Below are positions 1 through 11,144 of a stretch of DNA of 64,000 nucleotides, in pieces; position 1 is the stretch's first letter; every line of letters starts with the position of its first letter. Source of the DNA: Isoetes taiwanensis (taxonomy: Eukaryota > Streptophyta > Lycopodiopsida > Isoetales > Isoetaceae). The notes beneath the pieces are model-generated. The model saw only the letters and a program-made list of their open reading frames with translations, did no database searches and was not told the origin of the DNA. Location: assembly GCA_021234155.1 (NCBI GenBank), contig JAJEKV010000038.1, positions 5,820,926 to 5,884,925 of the forward strand. The letters are read 5' to 3'. Both the position numbers and the translations under genes were made by a program.

Positions 1-1
1 T

Positions 2-358
2 GGTGTCATCTTTTTTATTCTCCTCGCCGGTTATCACCCTTTCCATGACCCTAAAGCTCGTATCAATAAGGAGAATCACACCTCTGCACGCTCCTTTGTA
101 TCTTCGCTTCTTCAAGTTGCTACAATCGCTAATGCTGATTTTCGCTTTCCATCTTGGTTTAGCCCTGGCGCTTGCAAGCTACTCTCCAAGATCCTAGTCG
201 TCGACCCCCTCGCTAGAATCACCATTCCTCAAATCCTCGAAGATGAATGGTTCAAATTTGATTGCTGTTCACCAAAACATACTGATGAGGAACAATGCAC
301 CTCTCCTTGCAACTCTCCTATTTCTAATGTTGTTAACCTCTTATCCAAAGATAAGTAG
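2..358 (+). pseudogene. Kinase copy 0, C-lobe only (cut by window edge)
   Basis: The first visible codons follow the DIWSC motif and read VILFILLAGYHPF. They continue through the FPSWFSPGACKLL segment and the DPLARITIPQILEDEWFK segment typical of SnRK3/CIPK C-lobes, and end at TAG 356-358. The visible frame is open. It differs from most copies by FPS for FPP and by CCSPKH for YCPPKH near the end. Whether the whole copy is functional cannot be judged, because its N-lobe lies outside the window. Confidence 0.8.
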
Positions 359-640
359 TTTATTTCCTTGCCTTTGGGGTTGCCCGATGGTGGTATGCAT
401 CTAAATAGTAATGGCACACATACATGCTGCGATCTGTGCCGCTGCAACCAAGTAATTCTGCTTCATAGCAAATTCGACTACATCATGAACTGCCATGCCG
501 AGAAGTACCACACATTTTAATAACACAGGATTGAAAAGGGAATCTTTTTAGAAAGGCCTTTTTCCAGCGACGTATAAGAGGGACAAGCAAAAGTTTTTGT
601 CAACAAGAAGAAGAAGATCGGGTGGAGAAAAGACGGAAGT

Positions 641-1722
641 ATGGAGGACTATACTAATTGGGAGACGATGGGGCAAGGCACATTTTCAGTTGTGAAATTG
701 GCATTCGAGAAGAGGAATGGAAAATCTGTGGCAATCAAGGAGATCAATCATGGCAAAAAAGTGCAAGAAGGATCTGCAACAGAAATCGAGGCACTCCTAA
801 GCTAAAACACCCAAATATTATCGATTCATCAAGCTAATTCCTACCAAAACCCATCTCTACTCTGTCATGGAATATGCGGCGGAGGTAACCTCACATCGGA
901 AAAGGTGACCCGAAAAGGAAAACCGAAGAACCGGTCGCCCCTAAGCTTTTCCAAAGAACTGATTTCATTTGTGGAATATAGCCATAGCCGAATGTCTACC
1001 ACATGGACTTGAAGCCTCTCAACCTTGTCCTAGATGAAGAGGAAAACCTAAAAGTGTGTGATTTTGGAGCTGCCTATTTGGGAGATGAAGACCAACGTTT
1101 TATCCTTACAACCACCCATTGTGGCACCCTTCATTATCTTGCCCCTGAAATTCTAGTCAAAGCGCCCTACGACCCCTCCAAGGTTGACATATGATCTTGT
1201 GGTGTCATCCTCTTTATTCTCCTCGCCGGTTATCACCCTTTCCATGATCCTAAAGCTCATATCAATGAGGAGAATCACACATCTCATGCTCCTTTGTATC
1301 TTCGCTTTCTTCAAGCTTCTTCAAGTTGCTACAATCGCTAATGCTGATTTTAGCTTTCCACCTTGGTTTAGCCCCGGTGCTTGCAAGCTACTCTCCAAGA
1401 TCCTAGTCGCCGACCCCTCGCTAGAATCACCATCCTCAAATCCTCGAAGATGAATGGTTCAACCTGCCCAATCTTGAAATATACCGATGAGGAACATTGC
1501 ATCTCTCCTTGCAACTCTCCTATTTCTAATGTTGTTAACCTCTTATCCAAAGATAAGCAGTTTATTTCCTTGCCTTTGGGGTTGCTCGATGGTGGTATGC
1601 ATCTAAATAGCAATGGCACACATACATGCTGCCGCACTGTCCGCCAAAACCAAGTAATTCTGCTTCATAGCAAATTCGACTACATCATGAACTGCCATGC
1701 CGAGAAGTACCACACATTTTAA
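641..1722 (+). pseudogene. Kinase copy 1, CIPK-like, frame broken
   Basis: It starts at ATG 641 (MEDYTNWET) with an altered glycine loop (MGQGTF for LGQGTF) and keeps the VAIKEI lysine region. From about 755 to 1000 it has many one- to few-base changes relative to other copies, all at CAG, CTG or CCG/CGG sites. The catalytic loop to APE stretch (1003-1194) is then clean and has HMD. TGA at 1192-1194 replaces the tryptophan of DIWSCG. The C-terminal part lacks the TAG seen in copy 0, having CAG, and reads on to TAA near 1722. It belongs with copies 7 and 12 (NWET start, NHGK for NRGK). Confidence 0.85.
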
Positions 1723-1846
1723 TAACACAGGGTTGGATTGAAAAGGGATTCTTTTTGGAAAGGCCATTTCCAGCGACGTATAAGAGGGACAAGCAAAAGT
1801 TTCTGTGAACAAGAAGAAGAAGATCGGGTGGAGAAAAGACGGAAGT

Positions 1847-2766
1847 ATGGAGGACTATACTATTTGGGAGACGCTGGGGCAAGGCACATTTTCAGTTGTG
1901 AAATTGGCATTCGAGAGGAGGAATGGAAAATCTGTGGCAATCAAGGAGATCAATCGTGGCAAAAAAAATGTAGTGAAGGATCTGCAACAGGAAATCGAGG
2001 CACTCCGGAAGCTAAAACACCCAAATATTATCAGATTCATCAAGCTAATTCCTACAGAGCCCATCTCTACTCTGTCATGGAATATGCCGACGGAGGTAAC
2101 CTGTCGGAAAAGGTGACCCAGAAAGGAAAACTGGAAGAACTGGTCGCCCGGAAGCTTTTCCAGCAGCTGATTTCCGCTGTGGAATATATCCATAGCCAGA
2201 ATGTCTACCACATGGACTTGAAGCCTCTCAACCTTGTCCTAGATGAAGAGGAAAACCTAAAAGTGTGTGATTTTGGAGCTGCCTATTTGGGAGATGAAGA
2301 CCAGCGTTTTATCCTCACAACCACCCATTGTGGCACCCTTCATTATCTTGCCCCTGAAATTCTAGTCAAGCGCCCTTACGACCCCTCCAAGGTTGACATA
2401 TGGTCTTGTGGTGTCATCCTCTTTATTCTCCTCGCCGGTTATCACCCTTTCCATGATCCTAAAGCTCGTATCAATGAGGAGAATCACAGCTCTGCATGCT
2501 CCTTTGTATCTTCGCTTCTTCAAGTTGCTACAATCGCTAATGCTGATTTTCGCTTTCCACCTTGGTTTAGCCCTGGCGCTTGCAAGCTACTCTCCAAGAT
2601 CCTAGTCGTCGACCCCCTCGCTAGAATCACCATTCCTCAAATCCTCGAAGATGAATGGTTCAAATTGGATTACTGTCCACCAAAACATACTGATGAGGAA
2701 CATTGCACCTCTCCTTGCAACTCTCCTATTTCTAATGTTGTTAACCTCTTATCCAAAGATAAGTAG
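1847..2766 (+). pseudogene. Kinase copy 2, CIPK-like, single frameshift
   Basis: The N-lobe is open from ATG 1847 through the glycine loop (GQGTFSVV) and VAIKEI to the PT of the hinge region. There CCTACAGAGCC, for CCTACCAGAGCC (~2055), loses one base. The remainder (VMEYADGGN, HMDLKPLN, DFGAAY, LAPEIL, DIWSCG, FPPWFSPG) is open in the other frame to TAG 2764-2766. Apart from this base the copy is complete, about 306 codons. Copy 8 has the same missing base and the same Ala-to-Asp change, so they share an ancestor. The lesion sits at a CAG site and could be a sequencing error. Confidence 0.85.
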
Positions 2767-3052
2767 TTTATTTCCTTGCCTTTGGGGTTGCCCGATGGTG
2801 GTATGCATCTAAATAGCAATGGCACACATACATGCTGCAATCTGTGCCGCCGCAACCAAGTAATTCTGCTTCATAGCAAATTCGACTACATCATGAACTG
2901 CCATGCCGAGAAGTACCACACATTTTAATAACACAGGGTTGGATTGAAAAGGGATTCTTTTTGGAAAGGCCTTTTCCAGCGACGTATAAGAGGGACAAGC
3001 AAAAGTTTCTGTGAACAAGAAGAAGAAGATCGGGTGGAGAAAAGGCGGAAGT

Positions 3053-3908
3053 ATGGAGGACTATACTATTTGGAAGACGCTAGAGGAATGGAAAATCTGT
3101 GGCAATCAAGGAGATCAATCGTGGCAAAAAAAATGTAGTGAAGGATCTGCAACAGGAAATCGAGGCACTCCGGAAGCTAAAACACCCAAATATTATCAGA
3201 TTCATCAAGCTAATTCCTACCAGAGCCCATCTCTACTTTGTCATGGAATATGCCGCCGGAGGTAACCTGTCGGAAAAGGTGACACAGAAAGGAAAACTGG
3301 AAGAACTGGTCGCCCAGAAGCTTTTCCAGCACCTGATTTCCGCTGTGGAATATAGCCATAGCCAGAATGTCTACCACATGGACTTGAAGCCTCTCAACCT
3401 TGTCCTAGATGAAGAGGAAAACCTAAAAGTGTGTGATTTTGGAGCTGCCTTTTATCCTCACAACCACCCATTGTGGCACCCTTCATTATCTTGCCCCTGA
3501 AATTCTAGTCAGGCGCCCTTACGACCCCTCCAAGGTTGACATATAGTCTTGTGGTGTCATCCTCTTTATTCTCCTCGCCGGTTATCACCCTTTCCATGAC
3601 CCTAAAGCTCATATCAATAAGGAGAATCACACCTCTGCACGCTCCTTTGTATCTTCGCTTCTTCAAGTTGCTACAACGCTAATGCTGATTTTTGCTTTCC
3701 ACCTTGGTTTAGCCCTGGCGCTTGCAAGCTACTCTCCAAGATCCTAGTCGTCGACCCCCTCGCTAGAATCACCATTCCTCAAATCCTCGAAGATGAATGG
3801 TTCAAATTGGATTACTGTCCACCAAAACATACTGATGAGGAACATTGCACATCTCCTTGCAACTCTCCTATTTCTAATGTTGTTAACCTCTTATCCAAAG
3901 ATAAGTAG
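3053..3908 (+). pseudogene. Kinase copy 3, CIPK-like, with two deletions and a nonsense codon
   Basis: After MEDYTIWKTL about 41 bp covering the glycine-rich loop are missing (near 3082), which removes the ATP-binding loop and shifts frame. The frame is then open from the VAIKEI region (3099) through HMDLKPLN and DFGAA. A second deletion of 23 bp (near 3451) removes the start of the activation segment. TAG at 3544-3546 replaces the DIWSCG tryptophan, as in copy 11, and two bases are missing near 3676 (CTACAACGC). These lesions do not sit at CHG sites, so this is a true pseudogene. Confidence 0.88.
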
Positions 3909-4192
3909 TTTATTTCCTTGCCTTTGGGGTTGCCCGATGGTGGTATGCATCTAAATAGCAATGGCACACATACATCTTTGCAATCAATGCCGCGCAACCA
4001 AGTAATTCGCTTCATAGCAAATTCGACTACATCATGAACGCCATCTTGAGAAGTACCACACATTTTAATAACACGGGGGTGGATTGAAAAGGGATTCTTT
4101 TGGAAAGGCCATTTCCAAATGACGTATAAGAGGGACAAGCAAAAGTTTACGTGAACAAGAAGAAGAAGATCGGGTGGAGAAAAGGCGGAAGT

Positions 4193-5113
4193 ATGGAGGA
4201 CTATACTATTTGGGAGAGGCGGGGCAAGGCACATTTTCAGTTGTGAAATTGGCATTCGAGAAGAGGAATGGAAAATCTGTGGCAATCAAGGAGATCAATC
4301 GTTGGCAAAAAAGTCACGATTGAAGGATCCGCAATGGAAATCGAGGCACTCAGGAAGCTAAAACACTCAAATATTATCAGATTCATCAAGCTAATTCCTA
4401 CGGAACCCATCTCTACTCTGTCATGGAATATGCGCGGAGGTAACTGTCAGCCGAAAAAGGTGACCCGAAAAGGAAAATCTGGAAGAACGGTTAGCCTGAA
4501 GCTTTTCCAAAGCCGGTGATTTCATTTGTGGAATATAGCCATAGCGAAATGTCTACCACATGGACTTGAAGCCTCTCAACCTTGTCCTAGATGAAGAGGA
4601 AAACCTAAAAGTGTGTGATTTTGGAGCTGCCTATTTGGGAGATGAAGACCAACGTTTTATCCTCACAACCACCCATTGTGGCACCCTTCATTATTTTGCC
4701 CCTGAAATTCTAGTCAATCGCCCTTGACCCCCCTCAAGGTTGACATATGGTCTTGTGGTGTCATCCTCTTTATTCTCCTCGCCGGTTATCACCCTTTCCA
4801 TGACCCTAAAGCTCATATCAATAAGGAGAATCACACCTCTGCACGCTCCTTTGTATCTTCGCTTCTTCAAGTTGCTACAATCGCTAATGCTGATTTTCGC
4901 TTTCCACCTTGGTTTAGCCCTGGCGCTTGCAAGCTACTCTCCAAGATCCTAGTCGTCGACCCCCTCGCTAGAATCACCATTCCTCAAATCCTCGAAGATG
5001 AATGGTTCAAATTGGATTACTGTCCACCAAAACATACTGATGAGGAACATTGCACATCTCCTTGCAACTCTCCTATTTCTAATGTTGTTAACCTCTTATC
5101 CAAAGATAAGTAG
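4193..5113 (+). pseudogene. Kinase copy 4, CIPK-like, N-lobe full of CHG-site differences
   Basis: From about 3970 to 4560 every departure from copy 5 lies at CAG, CTG or CCG/CGG: for example the doubled CAG plus CTG of the FQQLIS codons, the CTG of the leader, and the CCGG of the AARK region. They destroy the N-lobe frame. Beyond 4560 the copy is nearly clean: HMDLKPLN, DFGAAYLGDEDQ, FAPEIL, a small defect at ~4722-4735, then an open C-lobe to TAG 5111-5113. The disruption may be a consensus-sequence artefact rather than biological decay. Confidence 0.8.
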
Positions 5114-5399
5114 TTTATTTCCTTGCCTTTGGGGTTGCCCGATGGTGGTATGCATCTAAATAGCAATGGCACACATACATGCTGCAATCTGTGCCGCCGC
5201 AACCAAGTAATTCTGCTTCATAGCAAATTCGACTACATCATGAACTGCCATGCCGAGAAGTACCACACATTTTAATAACACAGGGTTGGATTGAAAAGGG
5301 ATTCTTTTTGGAAAGGCCATTTCCAGCGACGTATAAGAGGGACAAGCAAAAGTTTCTGTGAACAAGAAGAAGAAGATCGGGTGGAGAAAAGACGGAAGT

Positions 5400-5864
5400 A
5401 TGGAGGACTATACTATTTGGGAGACGCTGGGGCAAGGCACATTTTCAGTTGTGAAATTGGCATTCGAGAAGAGGAATGGAAAATCTGTGGCAATCAAGGA
5501 GATCAATCGTGGCAAAAAAAGTGTAATGAAGGATCTGCAACAGGAAATCGAGGCACTTCGGGAGCTAAAACACCCAAATATTATCAGATTCATCAAGCTA
5601 ATTCCTACCAGAGCCCATCTCTACTCTGTCATGGAATATGCCGCCAGAGGTAACCTGTCGGAAAAGGTGACCCAGAAAGGAAAACTGGAAGAGCCGGTCG
5701 CCCGGAAGCTTTTCCAGCAGCTGATTTCCGCTGTGGAATATAGCCATAGCCAGAATGTCTACCACATGGACTTGAAGCCTCTCAACCTTGTCCTAGATGA
5801 AGAGGAAAACCTAAAAGTGTGTGATTTTGGAGCTGCATATTTGGGAGATGAAGGGTTGGATTGA
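5400..5864 (+). pseudogene. Kinase copy 5, truncated after DFG and fused to the next leader
   Basis: It is open from ATG 5400 for 154 codons: LGQGTFSVV, VAIKEI, HMDLKPLN, DFGAAYLGDE. At ~5851 the sequence jumps from GGAGATGAAG straight into the leader GGTTGGATTGAAAAGGG of copy 6, so the activation loop, APE and the whole C-lobe are lost. This deletion explains the 567-bp spacing to copy 6. The product would be an N-lobe plus catalytic loop with no substrate-binding lobe. Confidence 0.88.
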
Positions 5865-5966
5865 AAAGGGATTCTTTTTGGAAAGGCCTTTTCCAGCGAC
5901 GTATAAGAGGGACAAGCAAAAGTTTCTGTGAACAAGAAGAAGATCGGGTGGAGAAAAGACGGAAGT

Positions 5967-7043
5967 ATGGAGGACTATACTATTTGGGAGACGCTGGGGC
6001 AAGGCACATTTTCAGTTGTGAAATTGGCATTCGAGAAGAGGAATGGAAAATCTGTGGCAATCAAGGAGATCAATCGTGGCAAAAAAAGTGCAGTGAAGGA
6101 TCTGCAACAGGAAAAGGAGGCACTCCGGAAGCTAAAACACCCAAATATTATCAGATTCATCAAGATAATTCCTACCAAAACCCATCTCTACTCTGTCATG
6201 GAATATGCCGCCGGAGGTAACATGTCGGAAAAGGCGACCCAGAAAGGAAAACTGGAAGAGCCGGTCGCCCGGAAGCTTTTCCAAAGATTTCCACCGGGAA
6301 TATAGCCATAGCCAGAATGTCTACCACATGGACTTGAAGCCTCTCAACCTTGTCCTGGATGAAGAGGAAAACCTAAAAGTGTGTGATTTTGGAGCTGCCT
6401 ATTTGGGAGATGAAGACCAACATTTTATCCTCACAACCACCCATTGTGGCACCCTTCATTATTTTGCCCCTGAAATTCTAGTCAAGCGCCCTTACGACCC
6501 CTCCGAGGTTGACATATGGTCTTGTCGTGTCATCCTTTTTATTCTCCTCGCCGTTATCACCCTTTCCATGACCCTAAAGCTCGTATCAATAAGGAGAATC
6601 ACACCTCTGCACGCTCCTTTGTATCTTCGCTTCTTCAAGTTGCTACAATCGCTAATGCTGATTTTCGCTTTCCACCTTGGTTTAGCCCTGGCGCTTGCAA
6701 GCTACTCTCCAAGATCCTAGTCGTCGACCCCCTCGCTAGAATTTTCATTCCTCAAATCCTCGAAGATGAATGGTTCAAATTGGATTACTGTCCACCAAAA
6801 CATACTGATGAGGAACATTGCACCTCTCCTTGCAACTCTCCTATTTCTAATGTTGTTAACCTCTTATCCAAAGATAAGCAGTTTATTTCCTTGCCTTTGG
6901 GGTTGCCCGATGGTGGTATGCATCTAAATAGCAATGGCACACATACATGCTGCAATCTGTGCCGCCGCAACCAAGTAATTCTGCTTCATAGCAAATTCGA
7001 CTACATCATGAACTGCCATGCCGAGAAGTACCACACATTTTAA
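5967..7043 (+). pseudogene. Kinase copy 6, CIPK-like, frameshifted twice
   Basis: The frame is open from ATG 5967 to ~6287, where the FQQLISAVEY codons (CAGCAGCTG context) are scrambled (6288-6302) and shift frame. HMDLKPLN, DFGAAY and FAPEIL follow intact. DIWSCR replaces DIWSCG, and one G is missing near 6552 (CTCGCCGTTATC), giving a second shift. The C-terminal part carries RIFIPQIL instead of RITIPQIL, as does copy 12, has CAG instead of the TAG, and reads to TAA 7041-7043 (tail KYHTF). Confidence 0.85.
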
Positions 7044-7168
7044 TAACACAGGGTTGGATTGAAAAGGGAATCTTTTTGGAAAGGCCTTTTTCCAGCGGCG
7101 TATAAGAGGGACAAGCAAAAGTTTTTGTCAACAAGAAGAAGAAGATCGGGTGGAGAAAAGACGGAAGT

Positions 7169-7553
7169 ATGGAGGACTATACTAATTGGGAGACGTTGGG
7201 GCAAGGCACATTTTCAGTTGTGAAATTGGCATTCGAGAAGAGGAATGGAAAATCTGTGGCAATCAAGGAGATCAATCATGGCAAAAAAAGTGCAGTGAAG
7301 GATCTGCAACAGGAAATCGAGGCACTCCGGAAGCTAAAACACCCAAATATTATCAGATTCATCAAGCTAATTCCTACCAAAACCCATCTCTACTCTGTCA
7401 TGGAATATGCCGCCGGAGGTAACCTGTCGGAAAAGGTGACCCAGAAAGGAAAACTGGAAGAACTGGTCGCCCGGAAGCTTTTCCAGCAGCTGATTTCCGC
7501 TGTGGAATATAGCCATAGCCAGAATGTCTACCACATGGACTTGAAGCCTCTCA
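7169..7553 (+). pseudogene. Kinase copy 7, 5' part, split by the CACTA-like element
   Basis: It is open from ATG 7169 (MEDYTNWET) through the glycine loop, VAIKEI, FQQLISAVEY and HMDLKPL, where the transposon interrupts at 7553 inside the asparagine codon after PL. The remainder lies at 23073-23763. Removing the element and one TCA restores the junction seen in all other copies (CCTCTCAACCTTG). This copy was therefore a normal unit when the element landed in it. Confidence 0.9.
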
Positions 7554-7575
7554 CACAAGGCCCCCAAAAATGAAC
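7554..7575 (+). repeat. Left terminal inverted repeat of the CACTA-like element
   Basis: It begins CACAAGGCCCCCAAAA and matches the reverse complement of 23051-23072 at 21 of 22 bases (A versus T at position 17). It sits immediately after the TCA target duplication. Confidence 0.92.
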
Positions 7576-8103
7576 TTGTATAAAAAATTAGCATGAAAAC
7601 CAGTATGCATGTGGTTTTTTTATACAACAATTCACAACATAAAAAAAAACGACGTGTCATTGTTGGTTTTGCAAAACCAATAATGGTCCATATCATGTTT
7701 TTTGTACTAATTCCAAATTTTATGCTAGTATTTAGAAATCATCATTAGTTTGTAAGATTGTTTTTAATTGTACATTGATTTAGCAAAATCATTGCTAGTT
7801 CATATCATGTTTAATTATATCAATTCTATAATCGCATAGTAGTTTTTTAATATTATCAATAGTTTAGAAGATGTGTTTTAAGCATATACTGATTATGGAA
7901 AACCATTGCTAGTCCGTACTATATTTAATTATATGAATTTAGTTTTTACAATGGTTTATGGGAATCATCATTAATTTATAGAATGATTTTTCTATATACA
8001 TTTTTAATATCATAATTTCGGATGCTTTTACGTGGTAGTTGTTGCAAATTTTGGACAATATCGAGTTTTTCTTATTGGTTCGAGAACCATGTTAAGTTTT
8101 GCA
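7576..8103. repeat. AT-rich left subterminal repeats of the CACTA-like element
   Basis: No gene is seen. Diverged ~110-bp direct repeats are visible, for example GCAAAACCAATAATGGTCC (~7670), GCAAAATCATTGCTAGTTC (~7783) and GAAAACCATTGCTAGTCC (~7900). Each is followed by ATCATGTTT or ACTATATTT and an AATTATAT run, plus two copies of AATCATCATTA. Such subterminal arrays are the binding sites of TNPA-type proteins in known CACTA elements; that role here is inference. Confidence 0.6.
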
Positions 8104-8875
8104 AATGATAGGTCATGTCTCATGAAACGTCCTCGAAAAGAAAAACTGGACTTCAACTGCACGAATGTGCCAACCCCCAAATTGCCCCCTTTCTCGACGC
8201 AGGGCAGGGCAGGGAACACGACAAGTTTGGAACCAGTGCCTGGGGAGGGTGTTTTCTTCCTCCCCCTTGGGGCCTCTCTTCTAGGCCTTGAGGGAAGCAT
8301 GCACGCAAGTTCTCGAGCACTTTGGAGGCAGGGAAGGCTGCCAAAATCTAAACCCTACGGATTCAACAGGGTTTGAGCATCGAGACACCGAAACATCTCT
8401 ATTTGTTAATCCGGCCGTTAAAATGATAGGTCATGTCCCATGAAACGTCCTCGAAAAGAAAAACTGGACTTCAACTGCACGAATGTGCCAACCCCCAAAT
8501 TGCCCCCTTTCTCGACGCAGGGCAGGGCAGGGAACACGACAAGTTTGGAACCAGTACCTGGGGAGGGTGTTTTCTTCCTCCCCCTTGGGGCCTCTCTTCT
8601 AGGCCTCGAGGGAAGCATGCACGCAGGTTCTCGAGCACTTTGGAGGCAGGGAAGGCTGCCAAAATCTAAACCCTATGGATTCAACAGGGTTTGAGCATCG
8701 AGGCACCGAAACAGCTCCATTTGTTAATCTGGCCGTTAAAATGATAGGTCATGTCCCGTGAAACGTCCTCGAAAAGAAAAACTGCACGAATGTGCCAACC
8801 CCCAAATTGCCCCCTTTCTCGACGCAGGGCAAGGCAGGGAACACGACAAGTTTGGAACCAGTGCCTGGGGAGGGA
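8104..8875. repeat. 318-bp tandem repeat, 2.4 copies
   Basis: Units start with AATGATAGGTCATGT at 8104, 8422 and 8740, exactly 318 bp apart. The third is truncated near 8875 and lacks about 15 bp around its CTGGACTTCAACTG segment. Unlike the AT-rich flanks, the unit is GC-rich. Open frames on both strands follow from the repeat and look non-coding. It lies near the element's left end and could be a regulatory or captured segment. Confidence 0.9.
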
Positions 8876-8879
8876 CAAT

Positions 8880-10495
8880 GCACTGTCATTGTTTGAATGC
8901 ATGACTACTCCAGCACCTATCAAAAAATGTTCAATGTCCTAACCCATGGTTTATTATTGAAGATAACATTAGGAGGAATCTAATACGCATGTTTGCACAT
9001 ACAAATGCGTTATGTGATTGATGAGGACATTTTCAACTGAGAAAGTAATTCTTTATCCACAATGACTTATAACTTATTGCTTCTGCTTTTCACTCTGAGT
9101 CTAATGTATAGCATCTTCATTGCTTTTGTTAGTTTTAGTTGGGCATGCAAATATTGTAAGCATTAATTTAATGCCATATAATGTTGATAAAATGGCTATT
9201 ATTATACACCTTTCCATCTGATGGCCTTACTCCATGCGTTCCAACTGCTTATATAGAATATTCGAAAACTTTGATAAACTCCTTATTATAATTTCTGACA
9301 TGTTTTGCGAAGTCGTCAATCCATTTTTTGTTAGGGAGGAGCATGGGGCATTACCAAAATGCACTTCCACTAGGATATCTTTACTTTTAAACTGGAATTT
9401 TATTGCAACTATATTGGTGTTGGAAACCTATATTGGGGTACAAGAAACATCACCATTCATTGTGCATTTGTTTAGTTATTATGAAGCATGATGCCAATAG
9501 TGAATTACATGCAATGTTCTCCCCAGTGGTTGCATATTACCTAACAAGGTAGCAAAGAATTTATAATGGAGACCAAGCACATGTAATAGTTGAAACCCCA
9601 AGATAGCATAGAGTCGTAGAGGACAGGTCTATCCAAATAATAGACCTAAATAGCGGTACATTGTACCTTAACAAACCACCCCTAGTGGTGCTTTTGTTCG
9701 TTAACTCCTTCTACCTGCTACAAAACAACAATATCTTATTTATATTTTCTAGAACATGATAGAAAATAATTCAACTCAATTTCAATTTATACCATTGCTA
9801 AATCAAGAGTATATATGTATATGGCCCTTCTATCATAGGTTGAATGAATTTTCTAACATATTATCCATATATTCAACCAATAGAATATAAGTGATCTCCC
9901 GTGTGCCTAACTTCGATTTAATATGCATTGTATTGCTCTTTCATGGGAGCACAAGCATTATTACATGATTATGTTAGTTGGCCTACTCGTGTTGTCCACG
10001 TTATCCCATTTCATGTCCATTCTTGCCTGCCTTCTGATCTTGCACATTCAAGGTGCTACATTCAACTTGTCATCTAGTTATCCCCTTCACTTGTGCCATA
10101 ACATATGGTTAATGAGACAAGAACATTGAACATAGCCTGATCTTATTAATCAATCAAACTATCTTGTTATGAAACCATTAGTCATTAAACATAGAGATCA
10201 ATTTGGCAAAAGAACTAGATGTAATTTTGATTTGGAACAAATGCGTGAAGTACATTTTACTCTGTTTTTTTTTACATTTTGAATGATGGTTTTGGTCTCG
10301 AAACCTAACTGCCAGATTTGCCACTAAACCTAATCTCCGGATCTGCAAATGCTGCAGCCGAGAATCTGAAGCCTGGTGGAGGAACTGCCATGATAACAAT
10401 GGACGGCGCATTTGCTTCGGAGCTCTCCAACGGATCTGCAAAGCTCATATAAGGTGAACATCTGAAAATATCCATCCGCTTTTCTATTTAGCAAC
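8880..10495. other. No recognisable gene (left interior of CACTA-like element)
   Basis: This is mostly AT-rich sequence with short chance frames. A 10330-10455 stretch reads as an open frame on the plus strand ending SELSNGSAKLI, just upstream of the SAM-domain gene, and might be a decayed exon or captured fragment. I recognise no domain in it. Confidence 0.4.
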
Positions 10496-10816
10496 ATGGC
10501 TGAGGAAGTGCCAGTACCGTCCATGGCAGAAGTCTCAAAGTGGGAGCCAGCTCATGTATCTTCCTATATTGTCAAACGTTTTCCATGTGTTTGTGATGAG
10601 ATTGAGCCTGTAATTCATGAAAATCGTATTTTTGGGATATCCTTCTTGAGCTTGGAGTTGGGTGATTGGTTGAAGCTAGGTTTTGTAGTTGGAATAGCTG
10701 CTGGAATTGTTGCATTGAGAGATCGGTTAAGCGTGGCGGTCTTTACAAACAATCTGAGTGCAAATAGTGTAGGTGCGGCGGTTTCTCTAATTCTAAAAAT
10801 TTGGACCATCCATTGA
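10496..10816 (+). pseudogene. SAM-domain protein, N-terminal exon, inside the CACTA-like element
   Basis: From ATG 10496 the frame encodes 106 residues. Residues ~15-80 match the sterile alpha motif pattern: SKWEPAHVSSYI, then IFGISFLSLELGDWLKLGF and a helix ending ALRDRL. SAM domains mediate protein-protein or RNA contacts. The frame ends at 10816. A second frame opening at 10797 continues directly (10797-11144), which suggests a one-base shift in the A-run near 10795. It sits upstream of the DUF8039-like exons on the same strand and probably belongs to the same element gene. Confidence 0.55.
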
Positions 10817-11144
10817 TGTTTCTGGAACGTCTATTTCTCTTCTTGGACGGAAAAATAATCACAAACCCAGCAGCAACACATTGGAGCAATTTGGGCAAAT
10901 GAGCTCCAATAAAATTCCAGAATCCCATGTTGTTTTCAACAATTTAAGTAGGGGATCTGACAAAAATGGTAGATTGGCATTGAAGAAAACAGGCCATCAT
11001 GCACAATGGATTACAATGATGGAGAATCATAGGGTAATCCGAGCTGCTACTTCGAATGAATTTCCAAATTTTACATTGCCTGAATTCAAGAGAATTCCTG
11101 TGAACAAAAGACGTTTGAGCTTTGAGGTGCCAAGAGACGTTTGA
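10797..11144 (+). pseudogene. Linker region of the element-borne gene
   Basis: This open frame follows the SAM-domain exon, shifted by one base. It is basic and polar with no recognised domain. Near the end the sequence AGACGTTTGAG occurs three times (11109, 11136, 11152 approximately) with GCCAAGAGACGTTTGAG doubled, and the frame stops there at TGA. The doubling looks like a small slippage duplication that broke the gene. The next frame, from ~11141, continues after the duplication. Confidence 0.4.

Larger units (their letters stand above)
1..7553 (+). repeat. Tandem array of ~1.2-kb CIPK-like kinase units, left block (copies 0-7a)
   Basis: Head-to-tail copies share the leader, the ATGGAGGACTAT start and the kinase body. 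Starts lie at 641, 1847, 3053, 4193, 5400, 5967 and 7169, so the spacing is 1140-1207 bp except for 567 bp between copies 5 and 6, where a deletion fused two units. The first copy is cut by the window edge. The block stops at 7553 only because a transposon is inserted there; the kinase sequence resumes at 23073. Copies are intronless. Shared private mutations (copies 2 and 8; copies 3 and 11) show that blocks of several units were duplicated or exchanged, not only single units. Confidence 0.93.

Noticed and set aside
4740-4952. A 70-codon hydrophobic open frame in the kinase C-lobe region, repeated in most units
   Set aside because: It is the plus-one shadow of the FILLAGYHPF to DPLARIT segment; its hydrophobicity comes from the codons of the real frame.
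5291-5653. A 120-codon open frame overlapping each kinase N-lobe in another frame, seen in several units
   Set aside because: It has no ATG start (begins at TTG), is a frame shadow of the conserved kinase sequence, and is open in many copies only because the copies are near-identical.
8028-8694. Open frames on both strands in the 318-bp repeat
   Set aside because: They are proline/glycine-rich frames on both strands of a GC-rich tandem repeat, with no domain and no start context; repetition explains them.
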